The notes under the pieces were generated by a model. The model saw only the letters and a list, made by a program, of their open reading frames with translations. It made no database searches and was not told the origin of the DNA. A program made the position numbers and the translations under genes. A stretch of DNA of 51,667 nt from DG-33 sp964345105 (GTDB taxonomy: Archaea > Hadarchaeota > Hadarchaeia > Hadarchaeales > Hadarchaeaceae): contig CAYFPZ010000010.1 in the NCBI GenBank assembly GCA_964345105.1, positions 1-51,667 on the forward strand, given 5' to 3'. Below are positions 40,514-48,684 of this stretch, piece by piece; the stretch's first letter is position 1, and the number at the start of each line of letters is the position of its first letter.

Positions 40514-40909
40514 TTATTGTAGTTTGAGAAATTGAGTCGGTTTACAAATTTTTGTTCGGGTGAACTCTCCAAGTTTTAGTAAATGGTCATCGGAAGTAAT
40601 CAAGTAATCCGCTTTACCTTCAAGAGCACATTCCAATAATTTGTTGTCTTCCGGATCTTGCTTGATCTTGAAAACTTTTTGAGTTGGCTTGACTTGAGAA
40701 GCTTTTATAAAAAGAGTTCGCACTTTCTCCTCAAACTCTCTATTAGCCTTCACGTTCCGCAAGATCAACTCTACTTCCTTGCGAAGTTGGGAAGAAAAAA
40801 TTAATTCATGCTTGTTCTCGAGGCAGAGTTCAATAATTCTTGCCGAAGCGCTTTTTTGATTAAAATAAGCCGCTATGAAAATATTTGTATCTAAGACCAA
40901 CTTCAACAA
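40514..40909 (-). CDS. PIN-domain nuclease-like protein
   Basis: The 131-residue protein matches the PIN fold (COG1569 type): LVLDTNIFIAAYF (Asp7, metal), a central ELILRN glutamate (about 47-50), and the C-terminal ECALEGKADYLITSDDHLLKLG with two to three acidic residues, all of which form the Mg-dependent RNase site. The start is TTG (GGAG upstream). VapC toxins have a small antitoxin gene just before them; here the preceding gene is tmk, 15 bases upstream, and no antitoxin is seen. It may be a solitary PIN nuclease. Confidence 0.82.
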   Translation of the reverse strand: MLKLVLDTNIFIAAYFNQKSASARIIELCLENKHELIFSSQLRKEVELILRNVKANREFEEKVRTLFIKASQVKPTQKVFKIKQDPEDNKLLECALEGKADYLITSDDHLLKLGEFTRTKICKPTQFLKLQ

Positions 40910-40924
40910 TCTCCGCTCCTGAAA

Positions 40925-41515
40925 TCACAGCACGGCGTTAACGAGTTTCCTTATCTGGGCTTGAACTTCGTCGCGTGAACGCGTGCCATCAACTATTTTT
41001 AGTCTCTTCCGCCTAGCGATACGCAGGTAATTTTGACGCACCCTTTGTTGAAGCCGCAGGTTTCTTTCAAACTCATCGAGTCTGCGTGATGACTTGATTC
41101 GGGCAAACGCAATATCAACGGGCACATCGATTAGGATTCCCAAGTCTGGCATGAGCGCATGTTTGTTGATTGAATTTATCCAGTTCATCGACAATCCTCG
41201 CGCCGACTGATATGCGAGCGACGAGCCAACGTACCGTTCGTTCAGCACCACCTTACCAGTCTTGAGGGCGGGCTTGATAACGTCCGAGATATGTTGTGCC
41301 CTGTCGGCGGCGAACAACAGTGCTTCGGCAGCGATGGGTAGCTTAAGCTCTCCCATCAAGACGCGTTTGATTATTCTCCCGATTGCGCCATTCGTCGGTT
41401 CGTCTGTGATGACTACCTTGCGGCCATGAGAGCGGAGCCATTTCGTTAGCAATTTAACGTGGGTGCTCTTGCCACAACCGTCGATCCCCTCGATTGAGAT
41501 AAACTTTCCTTTCAT
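40925..41515 (-). CDS. tmk: Thymidylate kinase
   Basis: Tmk phosphorylates dTMP to dTDP. The 196-residue enzyme has the P-loop EGIDGCGKSTH (about 9-19), the DEPTN motif (about 39-43), DR at about 72 with the substrate-contact region ALLFAADRAQH, and ERYVGSSLAYQ (about 93-103), the conserved (D/E)RY motif. A helical LID follows. GGTG lies five bases before the ATG. The PIN gene follows 15 bases later. Confidence 0.93.
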   Translation of the reverse strand: MKGKFISIEGIDGCGKSTHVKLLTKWLRSHGRKVVITDEPTNGAIGRIIKRVLMGELKLPIAAEALLFAADRAQHISDVIKPALKTGKVVLNERYVGSSLAYQSARGLSMNWINSINKHALMPDLGILIDVPVDIAFARIKSSRRLDEFERNLRLQQRVRQNYLRIARRKRLKIVDGTRSRDEVQAQIRKLVNAVL

Positions 41516-41538
41516 GTTTGCACCAGAGTCCCTACCGT

Positions 41539-41560
41539 CGATAGACCTATGTAGCTATCG
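41539..41560. repeat. Inverted repeat between M50 protease and tmk genes
   Basis: CGATAG at 41539-41544 and CTATCG at 41555-41560 can form a six-base-pair stem with a ten-base loop. Only 46 bases separate the two genes on this strand, so it could be a transcript hairpin affecting tmk, or a chance palindrome. Confidence 0.3.
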
Positions 41561-41561
41561 G

Positions 41562-42734
41562 TCAGCCTGAGGGGATGGGCAGACACAGCAGAAAAACGAT
41601 GAAGGTAGCTACAGCGAGCGATTTCTGACGCTTCGACAATTTTGAAACATCGTCGAGTGCTCCCATGTGGTATCCTCTGAAAAGGAGGAGGATGAGGAAG
41701 CCGAATATCCAGAGGGGGAGCTCAGGTAAAAAGAGGCCGAAGAGGAGGAGGCCGAAACCAAGCATGCGAGTGAGTTCGTAGTGCCGCTCCCGACTCATCA
41801 GCCCCCGCGCGACGTGCCCACCGTCAAGCTGTCCAGCAGGGAGCAAGTTGAACATCGTCACTAGAAGCACCACCCATCCTGCGAATGCGAGTGGGTTGAT
41901 ACTCATAGCAGCCGGCACATAGCCGAAAGCAAGTGCCTGCAGCACGGCAAATATAGCTGGCGTAAACAAAAGAGAGAGCCCTTCATCAGGTTTTGACAGC
42001 ATTAGACCAACGGCGGTGAGTGGTAGGGCCACGATGAAACCCAACAGCGGCCCAGCCGCTCCCATTTCAACCAAAGCCTCCTTCGTCGGAAGGGGGCTTT
42101 TGATACGGATAACCGCACCGAGGGTACCAAGCACTGTTGGTGCTGGGATAAAATATGGCAAGGTCGACTCAACCCCGTTTCGCCAAGCCGCAATTTTGTG
42201 GCCGAGTTCATGCGTCCCCAGCATAAGCATTATCGCGCCGGAGAACAGGGCAGCATATAGGGTTCTGTCGAAAATCAAGAAGTAACCAGAAATTAAGAAG
42301 TAGCCAGCCAAGAAGGTCGTTAAGAAGGTCACACCCAAGAGGATCAAATTTATGCTGATCCTCCCCCTGCCAACGCGAGGGTACTTCATCATCATTAACC
42401 TGAGCTCGCCCTCACGTTTGCGCATCACGGGCAGATAGCCCCTCTGTTTGGCAGCGTCTAACAAGGAGCGAAATGATTGCTTCGGGTTGCGCGCGGTCAC
42501 CTCAAGTTCTACCCGCTCTTTTGAGGTGGCGAAGTCCGAAATCTCGAAATGTTTTGAAACGAGCTCCAGCAGTTCTGCCAGCCATTTGGGGGGCTCCTTG
42601 GCAACAACTTTTAAGTCCTTGCCGCATTTGGGACATTCATTTTGGACGAGTTCATCTACCTCTCGCGTAGACATCCGATAGTCGGAGTATTTGCAGCTGA
42701 TGCACTCAAACTTCGCGACCGGGAGTTTCTTCAT
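41562..42734 (-). CDS. Site-2-protease-like M50 metallopeptidase with N-terminal zinc ribbon
   Basis: The 390-residue membrane protein starts with a zinc ribbon (CISC 11-14, CPKC 34-37) and a soluble domain up to about 125, then about six to seven membrane helices. The protease motifs are HELGH (175-179) with the third metal ligand in NLLPAGQLDGGHV (about 305-317), as in site-2 proteases. It probably cleaves within the membrane; the partner is unknown. The ATG follows GGGAG, and ubiX ends nine bases upstream on the same strand. Confidence 0.88.
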   Translation of the reverse strand: MKKLPVAKFECISCKYSDYRMSTREVDELVQNECPKCGKDLKVVAKEPPKWLAELLELVSKHFEISDFATSKERVELEVTARNPKQSFRSLLDAAKQRGYLPVMRKREGELRLMMMKYPRVGRGRISINLILLGVTFLTTFLAGYFLISGYFLIFDRTLYAALFSGAIMLMLGTHELGHKIAAWRNGVESTLPYFIPAPTVLGTLGAVIRIKSPLPTKEALVEMGAAGPLLGFIVALPLTAVGLMLSKPDEGLSLLFTPAIFAVLQALAFGYVPAAMSINPLAFAGWVVLLVTMFNLLPAGQLDGGHVARGLMSRERHYELTRMLGFGLLLFGLFLPELPLWIFGFLILLLFRGYHMGALDDVSKLSKRQKSLAVATFIVFLLCLPIPSG

Positions 42735-42743
42735 TCCGTCTCC

Positions 42744-43307
42744 CTACTCTTTATATCCTTGCCATCGTTGATAGAGTTGATGTTCAACTCCAAGCACATC
42801 TAGAATTCGCCCGACTATGAAATTGACTAGGTCCGAGATGTTTTCTGGTTTGTGATAAAATGCGGGACAGGCGGGTAAAATAACCGCCCCAGCGTGTCGA
42901 AGCTTGGCCATATTTTCGAGGTGAATCGAATTGAACGGCGTCTCCCGCGGCACGAGCACGAGGGGACGATTTTGTTTTAGCGTGACATCAGCCGCCCGCG
43001 AGATGAGGTCAGCTGTCACCCCGCTTGCTATTGCCCCAAGAGTCTTCATGCTGCAGGGGGCAATCACCATTCCGTCCGTGCGATAGGAACCGCTGGCAGG
43101 AGGAGCTGCTAAATCTTCACTTGAGTAACTCCGCGTCGCCAGCTCTTGAAGTTCTTCAACGCTTTTTTCTAGTTCAAGTTTTACAATAATTTTAGCTGCG
43201 TTCGAAATGATGAAATCGACCTCTATTCCCAGCTGGTGGCAAATTTCTAGCAGCCTTGCGCCGTAAACCGCACCGCTAGATCCCGTGATAGCAACGATCA
43301 GATGCAT
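42744..43307 (-). CDS. ubiX: UbiX-type flavin prenyltransferase
   Basis: UbiX prenylates FMN with dimethylallyl phosphate or diphosphate to make the cofactor of UbiD-type decarboxylases. The 187-residue flavoprotein has VAITGSSGAVYGARL (5-19), VIAPCSMKTLGAIASG (81-96), ADVTLKQNRPLVLVPRETPFNSIHLENM (107-134) and CPAFYHKPENI (147-157), the standard family motifs. No ubiD gene lies in the window, so the acceptor enzyme is elsewhere. It lies between leuB (38 bases upstream) and the M50 gene. Confidence 0.93.
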   Translation of the reverse strand: MHLIVAITGSSGAVYGARLLEICHQLGIEVDFIISNAAKIIVKLELEKSVEELQELATRSYSSEDLAAPPASGSYRTDGMVIAPCSMKTLGAIASGVTADLISRAADVTLKQNRPLVLVPRETPFNSIHLENMAKLRHAGAVILPACPAFYHKPENISDLVNFIVGRILDVLGVEHQLYQRWQGYKE

Positions 43308-43345
43308 GGGTTTCCCAAACCGTGTTCTCTTGAGGGGACAAGGTT

Positions 43346-44476
43346 TTAAGCAATTTCCTTCACTTTGGTGACAACGGCGTCCCCGACCTCGGAGGTACTG
43401 GATTTGCCGCCCAAATCATAGGTTCGGGCCTTGCCTTCTTTCAGTACATCAATAACCGCTCGCTCGATCTTATCCGCTACCCCCTCTTCTCCCAAGTGCT
43501 CGAGCATCATCTGCCCGGCCAAAATTGTAGCAAATGGGTTGGCGACGTTTTTTCCCGCGTGCTTAGGCGCGGAGCCGTGGATGGGCTCGAACATACTTAC
43601 TCCTTCAGGGTTGATGTTGCCTCCTGGAGCAAGCCCCAAGCCACCTTGGATCATGGCCCCCAAGTCTGTGATTATGTCGCCGAACATGTTGGGTGTGACA
43701 ACAACTTGGTACCATTCTGGATTTTTGATAAACCACATTGTGATAGCGTCAACAAATGCAAACTCGGTTTCGATTTCAGGATATTCTTTTGCCACCTGCT
43801 CGAACACCTCACGCCAGAGGCTGTAGACGTGCGTTAAAACGTTGGCTTTATCAACTGAAGTTATGCGTTTTTTGCCCTTCTTGCGAGCAAGCTCGAATGC
43901 ATAGCGAATGGCTCGCTCCGCCCCTTTGCGGCTTACCACACCTATCTGATATGCTAGCTCATCTCTGTCAACGTCGATATCTAGGCCAAATCTCACTTGA
44001 TAAATCGAGCGAAGCACCTCAAGCTTAGCTTTCGATTTACCTTTCGCACGTCCACCTATTCCAACGTAGAAATCCTCAGTGTTCTCGCGCACCACATAAA
44101 AATTGACATGCTCTGGCCCTTTGTTCTTGAGTGGACATGGCACACCGGGATAAAGTTTGATAGGGCGGAGGTTGATGTACTGTTCGAAGTAAAAGCGAAG
44201 CTTCAGCAAAATACCCTGCTCGAGCACACCTGTTTGCACGCGAGGGTCACCTAGAGCGCCGAGATATATGGCATCCATTTTTGAAAGCTTTTTTAGCTCG
44301 TCCTCCGACACGAGCTCCTCAGTCTTAAGGTATTGCTCAGCACCGTAGGGGAACTCGACGAACTCAAGCTTTAAGCCCTTTTTCGCCTCGGCTGCGGCGT
44401 TTAGTACTTTTACCCCTTCACGAATTACCTCTGGACCTATGCCGTCACCGGGAATTACAGCAATTTTGTACTTCAT
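43346..44476 (-). CDS. leuB: 3-isopropylmalate dehydrogenase (isocitrate dehydrogenase family)
   Basis: The 376-residue beta-decarboxylating dehydrogenase has PGDGIGPEV (9-17), YVVRENTEDFYVGIGG (the substrate loop), the catalytic KANVLT and TPNMFGDIITDLGAM (Asp residues), and a C-terminal HGSAPKHAGKNVANPFA. With leuC and leuD just upstream the third leucine step is most likely, but related enzymes use isocitrate, homoisocitrate or tartrate, and LeuC/LeuD themselves act in several such pathways. The gene is separated from leuD by a convergent membrane-protein gene. ATAAAAATAATT about 25 bases upstream may be its promoter. Confidence 0.82.
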   Translation of the reverse strand: MKYKIAVIPGDGIGPEVIREGVKVLNAAAEAKKGLKLEFVEFPYGAEQYLKTEELVSEDELKKLSKMDAIYLGALGDPRVQTGVLEQGILLKLRFYFEQYINLRPIKLYPGVPCPLKNKGPEHVNFYVVRENTEDFYVGIGGRAKGKSKAKLEVLRSIYQVRFGLDIDVDRDELAYQIGVVSRKGAERAIRYAFELARKKGKKRITSVDKANVLTHVYSLWREVFEQVAKEYPEIETEFAFVDAITMWFIKNPEWYQVVVTPNMFGDIITDLGAMIQGGLGLAPGGNINPEGVSMFEPIHGSAPKHAGKNVANPFATILAGQMMLEHLGEEGVADKIERAVIDVLKEGKARTYDLGGKSSTSEVGDAVVTKVKEIA

Positions 44477-44545
44477 GCAACCACTCGCTGAAGCAATTAT
44501 TTTTATTCACTTGTCCACTTAAACTTAGACGTTTGAGGCGATGTA

Positions 44546-45115
44546 ATGGATTCGACACAACAATTCAAGTTAAATAATACATTCGCGTATATCGCGGCCA
44601 TCGTGCTTATCACCTGTTTCGTCTTGGTCTTCGCTTTCAGCATCTTACCAAACCTTCCAAACTACCCAAAACAACCAGATGAGTGGCGCTGGTACGCCAT
44701 ATCATGGAACCTCGGAGGCCCGCTGATGTTCATCATCATCTTTCGCATCCACACGCTACGTGTGCTTGGGGATGTTATTCGAAAAGGGCGAGCTGTACTG
44801 GGCGTAACGCTATGGGTAAAATTTTGGTTTGGCGTAGCCTTGTTTTTCGGTTTGATGACTTTCCCATTCGTGTTTCAAAATTATGTTGTTTATGGCGCGA
44901 TGTCAATTTATGCGAATGCTGGGGCGGTGCTCGTGATTGTCGCATGGCTTTCGTTGATAGCATCTACCATCGCTCTACTGCGGACTAGGTGCTCGAAAGC
45001 TATGCTGCCCTCAATCGAAAATGCGCGGGAAGTGCATCGAGTCTTACTCGCGCCCGCTTCCATCATTTTCTTCATTTTCACTGGGCTCTCATCTATTACA
45101 ATCTTGTTTCTGTAA
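44546..45115 (+). CDS. Integral membrane protein of unknown function
   Basis: The 189-residue protein has about five membrane segments (roughly 12-35, 52-70, 88-112, 115-142, 165-188) and few charged residues between them. Trp-rich PDEWRWYAISWNLGGP follows the first segment. No family motif or signal peptide is recognised. It sits opposite to the leucine genes, between leuB and leuD, and so splits what is otherwise a row of minus-strand genes. ATG at 44546 has GAGGCGATGTA upstream. Confidence 0.75.
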   Translation: MDSTQQFKLNNTFAYIAAIVLITCFVLVFAFSILPNLPNYPKQPDEWRWYAISWNLGGPLMFIIIFRIHTLRVLGDVIRKGRAVLGVTLWVKFWFGVALFFGLMTFPFVFQNYVVYGAMSIYANAGAVLVIVAWLSLIASTIALLRTRCSKAMLPSIENAREVHRVLLAPASIIFFIFTGLSSITILFL

Positions 45116-45145
45116 CCGCAGATCAGGCGTCTTAAAGCTAGTTGA

Positions 45146-45646
45146 TCAACGTTTAAGGGTCCGCTTCAGATGAGGAAGCAGACCTCCAGCTTGGATTATT
45201 TTAAGAACGAAGCTAGGCAGTGGTTCTGCCTTGAATACCTTGCCAGTCCTTAGATTACGCACCACGCCCTCTTGAAAGTCGACTTTTGCTGTGTCGCCCG
45301 ACTTGAAACCCTTGTGCACGTTGGGGCATGTCAATACATTCAAACCTTGATTAATGGAGTTGCGGTAAAAAATCCGGGCGAACGACTCGGCCACTATTGC
45401 CGAAATACCAGCAGCCTTTAACGCAATTGGTGCTTCCTCTCTGCTGGAACCACACCCAAAGTTCCGCCCAGCAATGATAACATCGCCCTTGGCCACTTTA
45501 GACGAGAAACTTGGATCAATATTTTCCATCACATGCGAAGCCAGCCAATTTGGATCATGGGTTGCCTCAAACTTGGGTAGGTAGCGACCAGCGATTATAT
45601 CGTCTGTACTTATGTTATTGTTAAACACCCAAACGCGCGCCATCAT
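45146..45646 (-). CDS. leuD: 3-isopropylmalate dehydratase, small subunit
   Basis: LeuD is the swivelling small subunit of the aconitase-family dehydratase. The 166-residue protein shows NNNISTDDIIAGRYL (the active-site loop), GRNFGCGSSREEAP (60-73, the substrate-binding signature), and SFARIFYRNSINQGL (88-102). The start overlaps leuC by four bases. Small/large pairs of this family also serve homoaconitase and citramalate routes; leucine is inferred from ilv neighbours. Confidence 0.9.
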   Translation of the reverse strand: MMARVWVFNNNISTDDIIAGRYLPKFEATHDPNWLASHVMENIDPSFSSKVAKGDVIIAGRNFGCGSSREEAPIALKAAGISAIVAESFARIFYRNSINQGLNVLTCPNVHKGFKSGDTAKVDFQEGVVRNLRTGKVFKAEPLPSFVLKIIQAGGLLPHLKRTLKR

Positions 45647-46899
45647 ACATCCCTCGGGTCAGTTATTACCCCTCTTATCGCAGAAGCAGCAACCGTCGCT
45701 GGTGAAGCTAAGTAAACTTTCGACTCTGGACTACCCTGCCTTCCACGGAAATTTCTATTTGATGCGGATATACAAACCTCGCCAGGGCCCAGAACTCCGA
45801 CATGGGAGCCCATGCAAGCTGCACAACAGGGTGCCTCAACCAACGCTCCTGCTTCTACGAATATCTTGATGAGGCCACCATCAAGCGCTTTTCGATAGAC
45901 ATCCCTAGAAGCAGGGGACACTATTAACCTCACGCGCCTGCTGACCTTTTTGCCCCTGAGAATCGTGGCCGCAGCCTCTAAATCTTCCATCCTCCCGTTC
46001 GTACAACTACCTAAAAATGCCTGGTCAATCTCAATTTTTCCCACTTCAGCAACCGGCTTTACATTATCCACGCTGTGGGGGCATGCAACTTGGGGTTCAA
46101 GCGCAGACAAATCGTATGTGTGTGTTTCTATGTATTGAGCACCCGAGTCGCTATACACTGCGCTATAACGCTGCTTGGCCCGCCCTGCAAGGTACTTTTT
46201 TGTTACCTCATCCGGGGGCACGATCGCGTTCTTTGTTCCCATTTCCACTCCCATGTTGCACATCGCCATGCGACCATTCATCGTGATGTTACGCATACCT
46301 TGGCCTGTGAACTCCGCAGAGCAATAGTTTGCACCTTCTGCACCCAAATCTCCGATTATTTTCAAAATAACGTCCTTTGCCATCACCCGCCTCGACAGCT
46401 TTTTTTCTAAAACAATTTTGATGCTCTCGGGAACGCGAAACCACAATTTTCCAGTAGCGAAAACGGCGGCCATGTCAGTCGCGCCTACGCCTGTTGAAAC
46501 ACATCCAAGCGCTCCGTATGTTGTCGTGTGTGAATCGGCCCCCACAATCAAACTTCCGGGCAGCGCAAAACCTTTCTCAGGGACAACTTGGTGGCAAATA
46601 CCTTCAAATATATCGTAAAAGTTTTGAATCTTTTGTTCAGAAGCGAACTTTCTTAATACCATATGATTTAGCGCCGCATCTATCGAATTCGCTGGAACTT
46701 GATGGTCACACACTATGACAATTTTTTTAGGATCCCAAACTTTAGCGACGCCTATCTCGCGAAATATATGGATAACTAGGGGTCCGGTGAGATCGTGTAT
46801 CATCGTCGCGTCGATTTTTGCCTCGACGATTTCACCTGGGCTAACACTTTTTCTACCCGAAGCTCGAGCCAAAATTTTCTCGGTTATGGTCATGCTCAT
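45643..46899 (-). CDS. leuC: 3-isopropylmalate dehydratase, large subunit
   Basis: The 418-residue subunit binds the [4Fe-4S] cluster. DHQVPAN, GADSHTTTYGALG, FLGSCTNGRMEDL (one Cys ligand) and APCCAACMGSHVGVLGPGE (the other ligands) are all present in the expected order. ATG at 46899 or two codons later; GTGAT lies just upstream. Together with LeuD it interconverts 2- and 3-isopropylmalate. It follows ilvD by 59 bases on the same strand. Confidence 0.92.
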   Translation of the reverse strand: MSMTITEKILARASGRKSVSPGEIVEAKIDATMIHDLTGPLVIHIFREIGVAKVWDPKKIVIVCDHQVPANSIDAALNHMVLRKFASEQKIQNFYDIFEGICHQVVPEKGFALPGSLIVGADSHTTTYGALGCVSTGVGATDMAAVFATGKLWFRVPESIKIVLEKKLSRRVMAKDVILKIIGDLGAEGANYCSAEFTGQGMRNITMNGRMAMCNMGVEMGTKNAIVPPDEVTKKYLAGRAKQRYSAVYSDSGAQYIETHTYDLSALEPQVACPHSVDNVKPVAEVGKIEIDQAFLGSCTNGRMEDLEAAATILRGKKVSRRVRLIVSPASRDVYRKALDGGLIKIFVEAGALVEAPCCAACMGSHVGVLGPGEVCISASNRNFRGRQGSPESKVYLASPATVAASAIRGVITDPRDV

Positions 46900-46958
46900 T
46901 TAATCACTTTTCACCAAATGTTCATTTCGGCCGTTTCCAAGACATCTAGGTTGTCTCG

Positions 46959-48617
46959 CTATTTTAAAATCGCTCCCTCGGATGCTGAGCTAACGATGCG
47001 CGAATAAAGCGCGAGGTAGCCCTTTCTAACCCGCGGTTTCGGAGGTTTAAACCGTTCAAGCCTAGCCGTAATATCGGCCTCGGGCAAAAGCAATTCCAAC
47101 TTGCGCCGTTTGATATCAATCAATATTTTGTCACCATCTTGCACGATGGATATTGGACCACCTTCTGCGGCCTCGGGAGAGACATGACCGACGCAGGCAC
47201 CGTGTGTACCACCCGAGAACCTGCCGTCCGTGATAAGCGCGACCGAATCACCCAGCCCCATACCAATGACCGCAGCTGTCGGGGCGAGCATTTCTCGCAT
47301 CCCCGGACCACCCTTTGGTCCCTCGTAGCGGATGACAATGACATCACCTTGTTTGATTCGCTTGTTCAAGATGGCTCTGGTCGCATCCTCTTCGCGATCG
47401 AAAATACGCGCAGCCCCCCGATGTCGTAACATGCGCGAGCTTACTCCAGCGTACTTTACAACCGCACCCTTGGGAGCGAGATTACCATAAAGAATCGCTA
47501 TACCACCCTCGGAGTGATACGGCTTCGTCAAAGGCTTGATAACCTTAGAATTGTGAAATTTTATAAACTTCAAATTATCTCGAACTCGGCGTCCCGTGAC
47601 CGTGAGCGGGCTTCCTCGAACTAACTTGCCCAATCTCTTCATGAGTGCTGGCACCCCGCCCGCCTGCTCTAGGTCAAGCATATAATGCTCGCCGCTTGGT
47701 CGCAGATTGCATATTTGCGGTGTGCGACGGCTGAGTCTATCGAACACATCCAAACAAAGTTTGGTGTTGGCATCATGAGCAATCGCGAGTAAATGAAGCA
47801 CAGTGTTAGTTGACCCCCCCAGCGCTAGGTCAACAATGATAGCATTTTCGAAGGCTGAGCGAGTCATAATCTTACGAGGCGTTATCCCGCGCTGTAACAA
47901 CTCCATGATTTGCTTACCACTTTGTTTCGCGAGGCGCCTCTTTTTTGCATCTATAGCGTGTGAAGTACCAACCCCCGGCAGCGACATCCCAAGTGCTTCA
48001 GTCAAACATGCCATGGTATTCGCAGTGAATAGGCCAGCACAGGAGCCACAGCCAGGGCAACATCGATCCTCTATCTCCCTCGCCTCGTGCCCGCTAAGCT
48101 TTCCAGCTTTAACCGCTCCGACTGCTTCGAATGCACTTATGACATCCAAACGTTTCCCCCGCCACTCCCCAGGCATCATCGGGCCTCCCGTAAGCATAAT
48201 CGCAGGAATGTTAACTCGTGCGAGAGCCATGAGCATGCCAGGCACGATTTTGTCGCAGCTCGCAATGGAAACTACCGCATCGAAACGATGAGCTTCCAAC
48301 ATGAGTTCTAGACTGTTAGCTATTACCTCTCGTGAAGGGAGCGAAAAGCACATACCTTGCGTGCCCATCGCTATACCATCACATATGCCGATGGTATTGA
48401 ACTCGAAAGGTGTTCCCCCAGCTGCACGAATGCCAGCAGAAACTGCCCCACTCAGTTCTCGGAGGTGCAAGTGCCCAGGGACCACATTGTTATAAGAGTT
48501 TGCTATCGCTACAAAAGGGCGTTCGATGTCTGCGTCGGTTAAACCATCAGCTTTCAGAAGTGCACGTCGGGGTAAACCTTCAAGACCTGAAACAACCTCT
48601 CGGCTACGAAGCTTCAT
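46959..48617 (-). CDS. ilvD: Dihydroxy-acid dehydratase
   Basis: IlvD dehydrates 2,3-dihydroxy-isovalerate and -methylvalerate to the keto acids for valine and isoleucine. The 552-residue protein shows CDKIVPGMLMALARVNIPAI, CCPGCGSCAGLFTANTM with cluster cysteines, LGGSTNTVLHLLAIA, and the C-terminal TDGRFSGGTHGACVGHVSPEA. Length is typical. The start has GGAGG eight bases upstream, and a palindrome with an AT box lies in the 67 bases to ilvC. This is probably the first gene of an ilvD-leuC-leuD transcript in addition to read-through from ilvC. Confidence 0.95.
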   Translation of the reverse strand: MKLRSREVVSGLEGLPRRALLKADGLTDADIERPFVAIANSYNNVVPGHLHLRELSGAVSAGIRAAGGTPFEFNTIGICDGIAMGTQGMCFSLPSREVIANSLELMLEAHRFDAVVSIASCDKIVPGMLMALARVNIPAIMLTGGPMMPGEWRGKRLDVISAFEAVGAVKAGKLSGHEAREIEDRCCPGCGSCAGLFTANTMACLTEALGMSLPGVGTSHAIDAKKRRLAKQSGKQIMELLQRGITPRKIMTRSAFENAIIVDLALGGSTNTVLHLLAIAHDANTKLCLDVFDRLSRRTPQICNLRPSGEHYMLDLEQAGGVPALMKRLGKLVRGSPLTVTGRRVRDNLKFIKFHNSKVIKPLTKPYHSEGGIAILYGNLAPKGAVVKYAGVSSRMLRHRGAARIFDREEDATRAILNKRIKQGDVIVIRYEGPKGGPGMREMLAPTAAVIGMGLGDSVALITDGRFSGGTHGACVGHVSPEAAEGGPISIVQDGDKILIDIKRRKLELLLPEADITARLERFKPPKPRVRKGYLALYSRIVSSASEGAILK

Positions 48618-48633
48618 TGACCCAGCCTCCTAG

Positions 48634-48654
48634 AAGGCTTCATCGTTAAGCCTT
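48634..48654 (-). promoter_or_regulatory. Perfect 7-bp-arm palindrome between the ilvD TATA box and start
   Basis: AAGGCTT, a 7-base spacer, then AAGCCTT. The arms are exact reverse complements. The element lies between a TATA-like AATTAAATA (minus strand, 48654-48663) and the expected transcription start, the classic site for an archaeal repressor. A T-run does not follow, so an intrinsic terminator for ilvC is unlikely. Confidence 0.5.
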
Positions 48655-48663
48655 ATTTAATTT
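48654..48663 (-). promoter_or_regulatory. TATA-like box upstream of ilvD
   Basis: AATTAAATAA on the minus strand lies about 40 bases before the ilvD ATG. It abuts the palindrome at 48634-48654. Confidence 0.45.
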
Positions 48664-48684
48664 TCCTGATACAAAAATACGTTA

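Noticed and set aside
40514..41515. VapBC toxin-antitoxin pair
   Set aside because: The gene upstream of the PIN protein is thymidylate kinase; no small antitoxin frame fits in the 15-base gap.
48634..48654. Intrinsic terminator of ilvC
   Set aside because: No T-run follows on the transcribed strand, and the element abuts a TATA-like box instead.
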